From NCBI GenBank assembly GCA_900316315.1, contig ONCK01000004.1, positions 1 through 64,000 on the forward strand: a stretch of DNA of 64,000 nucleotides, read 5' to 3'. Numbering within the stretch: the stretch's first letter is position 1; each line of letters begins with the position of its first letter. Shown piece by piece: positions 35,320 to 44,091 of the stretch. The notes under the pieces were generated by a model. The model saw only the letters and a program-made list of their open reading frames with translations, had not been told where the DNA came from and did not search any database. A program made the position numbers and the translations under genes. Origin of the DNA: an uncultured Prevotellaceae bacterium (GTDB lineage Bacteria > Bacteroidota > Bacteroidia > Bacteroidales > Bacteroidaceae).

Positions 35320-36528
35320 ATGGGAAAAGATAATACAAATAAATTTGCAATGGTCTCCGTGATGTTCTGCTTCTTCGCTATGGGCTTTGTTGACCTAGTG
35401 GGCACTGTATCCAACTTTGTGAAGGAAGATCTGGGGCTCAATGACTCCATCGCCAACCTGATGCCTTCGCTCGTGTTCTTTTGGTTCCTTATTTTTTCAG
35501 TGCCTACGGGTGTGCTGATGAACAAGATAGGCCGCAAGAAGACAGTACTGCTCTCGTTGATCGTGACAATTGTGTCACTGCTGCTGCCCATCTTTACGGA
35601 AAATTTTGCACTCATCCTTATAGCCTTCTCCCTGCTTGGCATCGGCAATGCGCTGATGCAGACATCGCTCAATCCGCTTGTCTCTTCTCTTGTCCGTGGG
35701 CATTTGGCTTCTACGCTGACCTTTGGTCAATTTGTCAAGGCTATTGCGTCCTTTATGGCGCCTATTATCGCGGCGTGGGGAGCGTTGAAGGCAATTCCTG
35801 ACTTGGGTCTCGGTTGGCGAATCCTCTTTCCCATATATATGGCTGTCGGCATCTTGGCCTCACTGTTGCTTGCCATAACACCTATCCAGGAGGAAAAGCA
35901 TGACGAGGAGACTGTCGAAGAGCAGAAGTCCGTGGCCCGCGACTATATAGACACTTTTAAACTCCTTGGCAGTTCGTATGTGTTGCTCTGCTTCTTCGGC
36001 ATCATGTGTCACGTGGGCATCGATGTGGGCACCAATGCCACGGCTCCCAAGTTGCTCCAGGAATATGCCGGTCAGACTTTGCAATATGCGGCTTTTGCCG
36101 GGAGCCTGTACTTCTTTTTCCGCACTATCGGCTGTCTCACAGGGTCTTTCTTCCTGCGTGTGCTCAAGACCCGCACTTTCTTTATTATCTCCATTTGTCT
36201 CATGGCGCTGAGCATGATTCTCATGCTGTCGGCTTCTGCTGCGGGTGACCAGAGTACGGCGAAGTGGTTGCTTTACTGTGGCATAGCCTGCGTAGGATAT
36301 GGTAACTCTAACGTGTTCTCTATGATATTTTCACAAGCCTTGCTTTACTTGCCCGAAAAGCGGAATGCCGTAAGTGGGCTGATGATAATGGGACTTTTCG
36401 GCGGCACAGTCTTTCCTCTTTTCATGGGTTTTGCCAGCGATGCAGTGGCCAGCCAAGTAGGTGCCGTGGCTATCATGGCATTGGGCGTGATTTATCTGTT
36501 TACGTTTATAAACAAAGTAAAATATTGA
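35320..36528 (+). CDS. MFS sugar permease, probably fructose (FucP/GlcP-like)
   Basis: Inner-membrane proton-coupled sugar importer. The 402 residues form twelve helices and start with the family's FAMVSVMFCFFAMGFVDLVG. The loop 2-3 signature is GVLMNKIGRKKTVLLSL; SLLGIGNALMQTSLNPLVSS is typical of the fucose/glucose permease branch. Fructose is the likely substrate because it sits between a fructan hydrolase and a fructokinase; the kinase ATG follows its stop by 1 nt. No SusC/SusD pair is near, so oligosaccharides would need another outer-membrane route or be cut outside. Confidence 0.9.
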   Translation: MGKDNTNKFAMVSVMFCFFAMGFVDLVGTVSNFVKEDLGLNDSIANLMPSLVFFWFLIFSVPTGVLMNKIGRKKTVLLSLIVTIVSLLLPIFTENFALILIAFSLLGIGNALMQTSLNPLVSSLVRGHLASTLTFGQFVKAIASFMAPIIAAWGALKAIPDLGLGWRILFPIYMAVGILASLLLAITPIQEEKHDEETVEEQKSVARDYIDTFKLLGSSYVLLCFFGIMCHVGIDVGTNATAPKLLQEYAGQTLQYAAFAGSLYFFFRTIGCLTGSFFLRVLKTRTFFIISICLMALSMILMLSASAAGDQSTAKWLLYCGIACVGYGNSNVFSMIFSQALLYLPEKRNAVSGLMIMGLFGGTVFPLFMGFASDAVASQVGAVAIMALGVIYLFTFINKVKY

Positions 36529-36529
36529 T

Positions 36530-37408
36530 ATGACAAGACAAATTATAGGTCTAGGCGAAGTACTATATGATGTACTTCCTGAGGGGGCAAAACTTGGCGG
36601 CGCCCCGGCCAATTTTGCCTACCACGCGAGTCAGTTCGGATTTGACGCCATAGCTGTGAGTGCCGTGGGCAATGATGCGCTTGGCGACCAAGCTCTGAAA
36701 ACATTTGACAACAATGGACTGAAGTATATCATTCCACGAGTATCTTATCCGACAGGCACGGTGAAAGTGTCATTGGATGAAGAGGGAGTTCCCACCTATA
36801 CCTTTACTCCTGAGGTGGCCTGGGACCATATCCCTTTCACTCCGGAGATGGAGGCTGTCGCAAAGCAAGCGCGGGCTGTATGTTATGGCTCATTGGCTCA
36901 GAGAAGTGAGTCATCGAGAAAGACGATCCGACAGTTTCTTGATGCTACGCCTGCTGATTGCCTTAAGATCTTCGACATCAACCTGCGTGGCAACTTTTAC
37001 AACAAGGAAATCCTGCACGAAAATATGCTGCTGGCCGATATCCTGAAGATTAATGACGAGGAACTTGTCACAGTCAGCCGCATGTTTGACTATCCCGGCC
37101 TTGATATGAACGAGAAGTGTCTCCTCCTGTTACGCCGTTACCACTTCAAGATGGTGGTACTGACTTGTGGAACCAATGGCAGCTATGTCTTTATGCCTGA
37201 TGGGGAGACGAGCTTCATGTCCACGCCGAAGGTGGAGGTCGCTGATACGGTAGGAGCCGGTGACTCCTTCACGGGAGCCTTTACGGCATGCTTGCTTTCC
37301 GGAAAGACGATAAGAGAAGCTCACGAGTGTGCCGTAAAAGTCAGCGCCTTCGTCTGTACGCAAAAGGGAGCTATGCCCAAATTGCCTGAGAATCTGAGAA
37401 CGCTGTGA
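36530..37408 (+). CDS. Fructokinase (PfkB/ribokinase family)
   Basis: Phosphorylates cytoplasmic fructose with ATP, feeding glycolysis. The 292 residues of the PfkB family show the N-terminal GEVLYDVLPEGAKLGGAPAN and the C-terminal signature VADTVGAGDSFTGAFTACLL with catalytic base Asp245. LGGAPANFAYHASQFG is typical of bacterial fructokinases. It is the last gene of the GH32-MFS-kinase operon, translationally adjacent to the permease. The specificity is inferred from subgroup motifs and context; other hexose kinases of this family look similar. Confidence 0.92.
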   Translation: MTRQIIGLGEVLYDVLPEGAKLGGAPANFAYHASQFGFDAIAVSAVGNDALGDQALKTFDNNGLKYIIPRVSYPTGTVKVSLDEEGVPTYTFTPEVAWDHIPFTPEMEAVAKQARAVCYGSLAQRSESSRKTIRQFLDATPADCLKIFDINLRGNFYNKEILHENMLLADILKINDEELVTVSRMFDYPGLDMNEKCLLLLRRYHFKMVVLTCGTNGSYVFMPDGETSFMSTPKVEVADTVGAGDSFTGAFTACLLSGKTIREAHECAVKVSAFVCTQKGAMPKLPENLRTL

Positions 37409-38217
37409 GAATGAGTGATGAATAATCTGGCATAGCGTCAAATCATGCCTTCCTTTGGCCGTATGAGCTTACCAGCCCTTTTTGCTGAGCTAAAGGATGA
37501 AGCTTTGATGTCGAATGGATTAGCTCTTTGGCTTTTGTCAGATAGGAGAGGAATTCTGCTGAAGAAGATTACCGCTAATACAGCACAGGCAGAGGAATGC
37601 GGCTGAATGCTGGAAATCTATCCGGTAACCCCTACTCTCTAAGCGCGGTCGCTGAAGATGTACAGCAAGGAGACTGGAGATGAAAGCAGACCTTATCATG
37701 CGTTGGATTTATCTGGAAGCCTCAGAATAAAAGTTCCTTTAGTTTAATGAAAGGTCTGTTTCGGAGGCAAAATATCTTCTCTGCAGCGATAAAACGGCGT
37801 CCTAGTTTCGAAGGGGTAGCTGTGATGAGAACAAGGTCGGATGTAGTTTAAATAAAGTCTGATGTAGTTTAAATAGAAAGGCGAGTTGACGAGGTCTTAC
37901 CGATAGGTGTTGACTCTAATATCCGTTTTTTTAATACACGCAATGCGTTCCCATCGTTACGAAAGAGTTAGGGGGCCTTTCGCTCTTCCTGCTTTTTGAT
38001 CAGATTAGACCGTAGTGTCGAGAGAGCGTGAATAAAATCATATTTCTCCTCTATCTCTAGCCTCTGAGTCCCAAGAAGGCGATGGATCGATCAAACGATG
38101 ATCCGAAGGGGCTGAAGCCACGGGCAGGCGTATGGGCATAGAGGGCAGCTGAGCAGATCGAAGGGGCAATGTCAGGCCGATACTACGGAGAGGTTAGGGG
38201 CTGTGGAGGACTAAAAG
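37409..38217. other. Intergenic, no gene seen apart from repeat copy C
   Basis: An 809-nt gap between the fructokinase and a minus-strand lipoprotein gene. No open frame resembles a protein. Apart from the dispersed repeat at 37791-37895, nothing is recognised. Confidence 0.5.
37791..37895 (+). repeat. Dispersed intergenic element, copy C (short)
   Basis: Contains ACAAGGTCGGATGTAGTTTA (37831-37850), then a second unit GTCTGATGTAGTTTAAAT (37857-37874) and GAAAGGCGAGTTG, which is shared with copy E. It lies in plus orientation. The long downstream body present in A and B is absent or unrecognisable. Confidence 0.65.
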
Positions 38218-38814
38218 CTACTTAATCTTACCCGCATTGAGGTCTTTGACATTTTGTGGGTCAAAGTGATGACGGCCTTTGGGCGAACTGACGACCAAAG
38301 AGTCGGAATCAAGCCAGTCGATATTGACACGTTCGTATTTGCCCCTGGGGGTCGGGAGGTAAAGGTGCCCATTGTGGATGCGGTAGCGCTTAGTAAATTG
38401 TTTGAGCTGGGTAAGGTTGATTGCCGTGCGAAGAGCTTGCCCATGATCAGTGGTGGTAACGGCAAAACTGTCGCCCTGATTCTTTTCACCGCTGAGTTGT
38501 CCGTCCGTACCATTAATAGAGGTGCGAGTGAGATTGATGGTGTCGCCGGCATTAGTGATGATGGTGAAAGTACTCATGCCATCCTCACCCTCGATACCGT
38601 AAAGTGTTGAGTCAGTCGATGGAGCCGGAGGAGCGGGCTGCTCCTTGGTGACTGCAGTATCAGCAATAGGAGCCGACTGCTGAGGCTTGTTGCCGCAAGA
38701 GGTGAGGAACAGCATAACCAAAGCCAACTGGCTGATAAATAGGCGTCGATCGTTTAGAAGTCCAGAACAAACAGGCTTCTCAATACGGCATATAGAGAAA
38801 AAATGTCGAACCAT
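38218..38814 (-). CDS. Hypothetical lipoprotein
   Basis: Family unknown. Up to 198 residues. A lipoprotein box FLTSCGNK places the anchored Cys at residue 40 if the first Met is used, giving an overlong signal (it includes SICRIEKPVCSGLLND). The true start may be a non-ATG codon around RRLFISQLALVMLFLTSC. After the Cys comes a Pro/Ala/Thr linker (EQPAPPAPSTDS) and a beta-rich domain (FTIITNAGDTINLTRTSING; YERVNIDWLDSDSLVVS). It may monitor or bind a ligand at the outer membrane, but there is no catalytic motif. It is divergent from rpsA. Confidence 0.65.
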   Translation of the reverse strand: MVRHFFSICRIEKPVCSGLLNDRRLFISQLALVMLFLTSCGNKPQQSAPIADTAVTKEQPAPPAPSTDSTLYGIEGEDGMSTFTIITNAGDTINLTRTSINGTDGQLSGEKNQGDSFAVTTTDHGQALRTAINLTQLKQFTKRYRIHNGHLYLPTPRGKYERVNIDWLDSDSLVVSSPKGRHHFDPQNVKDLNAGKIK

Positions 38815-38903
38815 CTTGATGACTTTTGTCGTAACTGGTGCGAAGATAAGAAAATTCTGTGAAAAAAAGGCCCTTGCAACAAAAGAAAATTACGAGGAAA
38901 GAA

Positions 38904-38950
38904 GTTGTATATCAATCAAAATTGGTAACTTTGCACCCGCTTGCGCAAGC
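38904..38950 (+). promoter_or_regulatory. rpsA promoter and leader palindrome
   Basis: GTTG, 18 nt, TAACTTTG (38926-38933) precedes a perfect 12-nt palindrome GCTTGCGCAAGC (38939-38950) at the expected mRNA 5' end, leaving a ~65-nt leader. The palindrome could form a 5' hairpin or bind a protein. Confidence 0.5.
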
Positions 38951-39007
38951 AGGCCGAGATTTATTAACTATATTAATTAACCCAACTAAAGACCCATTTC
39001 AAAGAAA

Positions 39008-40876
39008 ATGAGTAATCTAAAAGACGTTCAGCCGCTCCAGGATTTTGACTGGGAAGCCTATGAAGGCAAAAGCACCAGTGCGAGCGAGAAGGAACAAATC
39101 GAAAAAGCCTATGGCGATAGCCTAGCTCAGGTAGCCGAACACGAGGTAGTGGAAGGCACTGTTATTGCAATCAACAAGCGTGAAGTACTCGTGGACATCG
39201 GCTACAAGTCAGACGGTGTAATCAGCGCCAACGAGTTCCGCTACAATCCAGACCTCAAAGTCGGAGACAAAGTAGAGGTCTACATCGAAAAGGAAGAAGA
39301 CAAGAAGGGACAGCTCTTGCTGTCACATCGTAAGGCCCGCGCTAAAGAGGGCTGGGATAAGATCAACAAGGCACTTGAGACCAAGGAAGTGGTTAAGGGC
39401 TTTGTTAAGTTCCGTACAAAGGGCGGTATGATAGTCGACGTATTTGGTATTGAAGCATTCCTGCCCGGTAGCCAAATTGACGTTAAGCCCATCCGTGACT
39501 ACGATATCTTCGTCGGCAAGACGATGGAGTTCCAGGTCATCAAGATTAATCAGGAGTACAAGAATGTAGTCGTTTCTCACAAGGCTCTCATCGAGGCCGA
39601 GATTGAGCAGCAGAAGAAGGAAATCATCAGCAAGCTCGAGAAGGGACAAATTCTCGAAGGAACTGTCAAGAATATCACCACCTATGGTGTCTTCGTTGAC
39701 CTGGGTGGCGTCGACGGACTCATTCATATTACAGATCTCTCTTGGGGTCGAGTCAACGATCCCCACGAGATTGTCGAGCTCGACCAGAAGATTAAGGTCG
39801 TTATTCTCGACTTCGACGATGAGAAGAAGCGTATTCAGCTCGGTCTTAAGCAGCTGACTCCGCATCCTTGGGATGCACTTGATCCTAACCTCAAGGTTGG
39901 TGACAAGGTACACGGCAAGGTAGTCGTCATGACCGACTACGGAGCATTTGTAGAAGTTGCCCCCGGTGTAGAAGGCCTGATTCATGTCAGCGAGATGAGC
40001 TGGAGCAGCCACCTGCGCAGCGCTCAGGACTTTATGAAGGTAGGTGATGAGGTAGATGCAGTTATACTGACACTTGACCGTGAGCAGCGCAAGATGTCTC
40101 TCGGCGTTAAGCAGCTTACCGAAGATCCCTGGAAGAATATCGAGGATAAGTATCCTGTCGGCAGCAAGCATACTGCTAAGGTTCGCAACTTCACCAACTT
40201 CGGCGTATTTGTTGAGCTCGAGGAAGGTGTTGATGGACTTATCCACATCTCTGACCTGAGCTGGACCAAGAAGGTAAAGCATCCCTCTGAAGTCACTCAG
40301 ATAGGTGCTGACATCGACGTAATCGTTCTCGAGATTGACAAGGAGAACCGTCGCCTCAGTCTTGGTCACAAGCAGACCGAGGAAAATCCTTGGGATGTAT
40401 TTGAAAAAGTATTTACTGTCGGCTCTATCCACGAAGGAACTATCGTAGAGGAGCATGACAATGGCGACCTTATCCAGCTTGAGTACGGTATCGATGGCTT
40501 TGCCACACCTAAGCACCTCATCAAGGAGGACAAGACCAAAGCTAAGCTCAACGAGAAGTTGCCCTTCAAGGTTCTTGAATTCAATAAGGTAACTCGTCGC
40601 ATTATCCTCTCTCACAGCCGTGTATACGAAGATGAGCAGCGTCCTGAGCGTAAGCCGAAGGAGAACAAGCGCAACGACATTCCTGAGATTCAGAATCAGG
40701 CAGCAGCCACAACACTTGGCGATATAGACGCACTTGCAGAGCTGAAGGCCAAGATGGAGAGCGCAGAGAGCAAGTCTGCCAAGGCTCCTAAGGCTAAGAA
40801 GGCCTCTGCTCCTAAGGCTGCAGAAGAGCCAAAGGCTACTGAGGAACCTAAGACAACGGAAGAGGAAGCTAAGTAA
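39008..40876 (+). CDS. rpsA: 30S ribosomal protein S1
   Basis: mRNA-binding ribosomal protein that helps start translation, which matters in Bacteroidetes where Shine-Dalgarno sites are rare. The 622 residues hold six S1 (OB-fold) repeats at about 45-115, 130-195, 215-285, 300-370, 385-455 and 470-540; repeats 3-5 share (Y/F)G(V/A)FV(D/E)(L/V) followed by G(V/L)(D/E)GLIH. A Lys/Ala/Pro/Glu-rich tail (KAPKAKKASAPKAA) ends the protein, longer than in E. coli. Codon use is strongly biased to a few codons (AAG, GAG, CTC), as expected for a highly expressed gene. Confidence 0.97.
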   Translation: MSNLKDVQPLQDFDWEAYEGKSTSASEKEQIEKAYGDSLAQVAEHEVVEGTVIAINKREVLVDIGYKSDGVISANEFRYNPDLKVGDKVEVYIEKEEDKKGQLLLSHRKARAKEGWDKINKALETKEVVKGFVKFRTKGGMIVDVFGIEAFLPGSQIDVKPIRDYDIFVGKTMEFQVIKINQEYKNVVVSHKALIEAEIEQQKKEIISKLEKGQILEGTVKNITTYGVFVDLGGVDGLIHITDLSWGRVNDPHEIVELDQKIKVVILDFDDEKKRIQLGLKQLTPHPWDALDPNLKVGDKVHGKVVVMTDYGAFVEVAPGVEGLIHVSEMSWSSHLRSAQDFMKVGDEVDAVILTLDREQRKMSLGVKQLTEDPWKNIEDKYPVGSKHTAKVRNFTNFGVFVELEEGVDGLIHISDLSWTKKVKHPSEVTQIGADIDVIVLEIDKENRRLSLGHKQTEENPWDVFEKVFTVGSIHEGTIVEEHDNGDLIQLEYGIDGFATPKHLIKEDKTKAKLNEKLPFKVLEFNKVTRRIILSHSRVYEDEQRPERKPKENKRNDIPEIQNQAAATTLGDIDALAELKAKMESAESKSAKAPKAKKASAPKAAEEPKATEEPKTTEEEAK

Positions 40877-40911
40877 TATACTGCTTTAACTCTCAAGAGT
40901 AAATCTATCAT

Positions 40912-40942
40912 GCGGGAGCAGGGGTATATATCCTGTTCCCGC
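40912..40942 (+). terminator. Hairpin after rpsA
   Basis: GCGGGAGCAGG / CCTGTTCCCGC form an 11-bp stem with one G-T pair and a 9-nt loop, 35 nt after the rpsA stop. TTGTGTAT follows. It would separate the highly expressed rpsA from the Nudix gene. The T-tract is weak. Confidence 0.6.
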
Positions 40943-40976
40943 TTGTGTATCACCGAGACTTTAATCCTAATGCCCT

Positions 40977-41528
40977 ATGAATACAGACGAAGACATGAAG
41001 TACAAGTTGCTCTCCAGTGAGTATATCATCCGAACTCCGTGGCTTACTGCACGCCGTGACAAAGTCCAGCTCCCCAACGGCAAGATCAACGATGCGTACT
41101 ATTGCCTCGAGTATCCCGACTGGATCAATGTCATCGCGGAAACGACCGATGGACAACTCATTCTGGAAAAGCAATATCGACACGCCCTAGGCATCGTCTC
41201 TACAGAGATCTGCGGTGGTGTGGTCGAGCAGGGCGAGACACCTCTTCATGCGGCTCAGCGGGAGCTGCGGGAGGAGACTGGATTCGGAGGCGGAGAGTGG
41301 CGCGAATTTATGGTCTTGAGCCCCAATCCCAGTACGTCTAACAATTATTGTCATACTTTTCTAGCCAAGGGCGTCACCAAGGTCTCTGGCCAGTCTCTCG
41401 ATGAATTTGAGAACTTGAGCTACTTCCTTAAGCCTAAATCCGAAGTCTTGCAGATGCTCAAGCAAGGGCAGTTCGTACAGGCTTTGATGGCAGCGCCTCT
41501 CTGGAAGTATTTTTATGAAGGCTTGTAG
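40977..41528 (+). CDS. Nudix hydrolase (ADP-ribose pyrophosphatase-like)
   Basis: Hydrolyses a nucleoside diphosphate linked to another moiety, probably ADP-ribose or a nucleotide sugar. The 183 residues carry a complete Nudix box, GGVVEQGETPLHAAQRELRE followed by ETGF, in the order G-x5-E-x7-REUxEE. VIAETTDGQLILEKQYRHAL and the late FLAKGVTKVSGQSLDEFE fit the ADP-ribose pyrophosphatase group. Met7 (40995) is an alternative start. The RNase Z gene follows after 14 nt, so the two probably share a transcript. Confidence 0.88.
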   Translation: MNTDEDMKYKLLSSEYIIRTPWLTARRDKVQLPNGKINDAYYCLEYPDWINVIAETTDGQLILEKQYRHALGIVSTEICGGVVEQGETPLHAAQRELREETGFGGGEWREFMVLSPNPSTSNNYCHTFLAKGVTKVSGQSLDEFENLSYFLKPKSEVLQMLKQGQFVQALMAAPLWKYFYEGL

Positions 41529-41542
41529 ATAAATGCTTTGTC

Positions 41543-42460
41543 ATGGAAAAGTTTGAAGTAACCATTCTGGGGTGTGGAAGTGCGGTACCTACACTAAACC
41601 ATAATCCGTCTTCACAGGTCGTCAATGTGAGAGATAAGCTTTCAATAGTAGATTGTGGTGAGAGTACTCAGCTTCAGCTGCGCAAGAGCAAAGTGCGGTT
41701 TATGAGTGTCCGCAACATTTTTATCAGCCATCTCCACGGTGACCACTGTTTCGGGCTTCTCGGCCTTATCTCCACCTTTGGGCTTCTCGGCCGTACGTTA
41801 CCGCTCCATGTTTATGCTCCTGCAGCCTATGGAGATCTGCTTGAGCGCCAGATAGACTTCTTCTGTCAGGGACTAGAATTTAAGGTCGAGTTCCATCCTC
41901 TCGATACGGAGCAATTTCAAGTGATTTACGAAGACCGTTCTATGACTGTCTCTACGTTGCCTCTCGACCATAGGGTACCATGTTGCGGCTTCCTTTTTCG
42001 CGAAAAGCCATCGCTTCCTCATATCGTACGGGAGATGATTGACTATTACGAAATTCCCATCTCGCAAATCAATAATATCAAGATGGGTGCTGACTGGAAG
42101 TTGCCAGACGGTACCATCATCCCCAACAGTCGCCTTACTCGCCCGTCTTCGCCTCCGCGGAGCTATGCCTATTGCTCGGATACGGCTTATAAGCCTGATC
42201 TTGTACCCCACTTGCGGGGAGTCAATCTGCTATACCATGAAGCGACCTTTCTGGAAAATCGCATCGAGCGTGCACGCTACACTCATCACTCCACTGCACA
42301 TCAGGCCGCGCTCATCGCTCGCGATGCTCATGTCGGCCAACTACTTATCGGGCACTATTCTGCTCACTATCTTGATGAACAGCCCCTGCTTGACGAAGCG
42401 CGCCAAGTCTTTCCCAATACTATTGCAGCCAAGGAGGGCATGACAGTACCGGTCATATAG
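41543..42460 (+). CDS. rnz: Ribonuclease Z
   Basis: Zinc-dependent endonuclease that trims tRNA 3' ends. The 305-residue metallo-beta-lactamase fold has the His motif ISHLHGDHCFGL, GCGSAVPTLNHNPSSQV at the N-terminus, DHRVPCCGFLF, and the later YCSDTAY, EATF and HSTAHQAALIARDA metal-ligand segments. The length fits the short tRNase Z(S) form. tRNA-Ser in this window lacks an encoded CCA, consistent with a need for RNase Z processing. It lies 14 nt downstream of the Nudix gene. Confidence 0.95.
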   Translation: MEKFEVTILGCGSAVPTLNHNPSSQVVNVRDKLSIVDCGESTQLQLRKSKVRFMSVRNIFISHLHGDHCFGLLGLISTFGLLGRTLPLHVYAPAAYGDLLERQIDFFCQGLEFKVEFHPLDTEQFQVIYEDRSMTVSTLPLDHRVPCCGFLFREKPSLPHIVREMIDYYEIPISQINNIKMGADWKLPDGTIIPNSRLTRPSSPPRSYAYCSDTAYKPDLVPHLRGVNLLYHEATFLENRIERARYTHHSTAHQAALIARDAHVGQLLIGHYSAHYLDEQPLLDEARQVFPNTIAAKEGMTVPVI

Positions 42461-42500
42461 TAACGGTAGCAGTCTACAAACCTCTTTCTAACCATAATCA

Positions 42501-43880
42501 ATGCCATCAGATTCTGTTTCAGCTCATCAGGTTGATATGCTCAACGGTCCGTTGCTGGGGAAGATCATCAAGTTTGCCATACCCTTTGCAGCGAGCAGCA
42601 TTTTGCAGCAGCTCTTCAACTCCGTCGATGTCGCAGTAGTCGGCCGATTTGCCAGCAGTGAGGCTTTGGCTGCCGTGGGAGCCAATACCTTTCTCATCAA
42701 TCTGATGATTAATCTCTTTGTCGGCATATCGATTGGTACTAATGTGATCATAGCCAATCATATCGGACAGCGCGATGACAAGGGTGTGTCCAATGCTATT
42801 GCTACAACTGGTGTGATAGCGCTGACAAGCGGAGGTATACTGCTCATTGTGGGGCAACTCATAGCTCCTCTGGTATTGCAGGCAATGGGAACGCCTGCCA
42901 ATATTCTCTCAGACGCTATTGTGTATCTGCGTATCTTCCTGCTGGGATCACCCTTCTTTATGATATACAATTTTGGCGCCTCCATCCTCCGCAGCAAGGG
43001 AGATACCAAGCGGCCGCTATACATCCTGCTGATTGCAGGAGTTATCAATACGATACTCAATCTAGTATTTGTCATCAATTTTCACCTTGGTGTCGCCGGT
43101 GTGGCCATCGCTACAGATATTGCCAATGCCTTTTCTGCGACATCTGTTGTCATCTTGCTGCGACGGGAAAGCATGCCGTTTAGACTGGATGTGAAACGTA
43201 TACATGTTGTTCCTCGAGAACTGAAACGCATCTTGCAGATTGGTCTTCCTGCGGGGCTGCAAAGCATGGTATTCTCCTTTAGCAACATCTTTGTACAGAC
43301 GGGAATCAATACTTTTGGCTCAGCTGCTGTAGCCGGCGCCTCAGTCGCGCAGACCTTTGACTCTTACTGCTACTTCTTGATGGTCGCTTTTTGTGGCGCT
43401 GCCGTGACTTTCATCGGGCAGAATTATGGCGCGGGTAAGATAGATCGCTGCAAAAAGATATTTAAGATTTGTCTGATTTTTGGCGCACTGAGTTGCTGGT
43501 TGGCCAATATGACCTTCCTATTGGGCCAGGATTTCTTTATGTCTATCTTTACCAAGGATCCCGATGTCATACACTACGGGGAGGCGCGCATGTGTATCGT
43601 CCTCGTCTTTCAAGCTCTGGCCGCTGGATACGAGATACCTGCATCGGCTATGCGCGGTCTGGGGCATTCTCTTGAACCGGCCTTGTTGACAGTGTTGGGA
43701 ACATGCGTCTTCAGATTGGTCTGGATATTTTTTGTAATGCCTGTGTTTCCTGGCTATGAGCAACTGATGTGGGTCTATCCGATCTCGTGGTTACTGACCA
43801 CTCTGCTGGTCTTTACTGCCTATTTACGCATAAGTCGAAAGGCCTTTGCACTACATTGTCATGATAAGAGTGCAGAATGA
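42501..43880 (+). CDS. MATE family efflux transporter
   Basis: Inner-membrane cation-coupled multidrug or toxin exporter. The 459 residues form twelve hydrophobic helices in two homologous halves (LGKIIKFAIPFAASSILQQL and LKRILQIGLPAGLQSMVFSF start each half). GRFASSEALAAVGANTF and FSNIFVQTGINTFGSAAVAG are the typical segments of the DinF/NorM-like group. The substrate is unknown. It is 40 nt downstream of rnz and the last plus-strand gene before a convergent hairpin. Confidence 0.92.
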   Translation: MPSDSVSAHQVDMLNGPLLGKIIKFAIPFAASSILQQLFNSVDVAVVGRFASSEALAAVGANTFLINLMINLFVGISIGTNVIIANHIGQRDDKGVSNAIATTGVIALTSGGILLIVGQLIAPLVLQAMGTPANILSDAIVYLRIFLLGSPFFMIYNFGASILRSKGDTKRPLYILLIAGVINTILNLVFVINFHLGVAGVAIATDIANAFSATSVVILLRRESMPFRLDVKRIHVVPRELKRILQIGLPAGLQSMVFSFSNIFVQTGINTFGSAAVAGASVAQTFDSYCYFLMVAFCGAAVTFIGQNYGAGKIDRCKKIFKICLIFGALSCWLANMTFLLGQDFFMSIFTKDPDVIHYGEARMCIVLVFQALAAGYEIPASAMRGLGHSLEPALLTVLGTCVFRLVWIFFVMPVFPGYEQLMWVYPISWLLTTLLVFTAYLRISRKAFALHCHDKSAE

Positions 43881-43959
43881 AAAGCCTAGTATTGGCCTGC
43901 TGATTGTATAGAGCAGTTGCCGGAGAGAGACGTAGAGTACTCATACAATTTGATCTTAG

Positions 43960-44022
43960 GCACACAAGGTCGGATGTACTTACGACAAGGTCGGACTTAG
44001 CTTCAACTAAGTCCGACCTTGT
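43960..44022. terminator. Hairpin terminator built from dispersed repeat copy D
   Basis: Perfect 16-bp stem ACAAGGTCGGACTTAG (43985-44000) / CTAAGTCCGACCTTGT (44007-44022) with a 6-nt loop, preceded by another unit CAAGGTCGGATGTAC (about 43965). It lies between the convergent MATE and kinase genes, so it probably stops transcription from both sides. The stem is an inverted pair of the unit found at the other four loci. Confidence 0.75.
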
Positions 44023-44091
44023 TATCGGTTAGTGGAGAGTTAGCGTGATACGCTGCCGCTATGACTGCATAGTGGCAGATGGAGCAGTCAG

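Noticed and set aside
39323-40615. Minus-strand open frame of 430 codons
   Set aside because: Antisense to rpsA, whose strong codon bias keeps the opposite frame open; no protein-like motifs.
43960-44022. Riboswitch or small RNA
   Set aside because: Position between convergent genes and a single perfect stem are better explained as a terminator; no conserved aptamer features.
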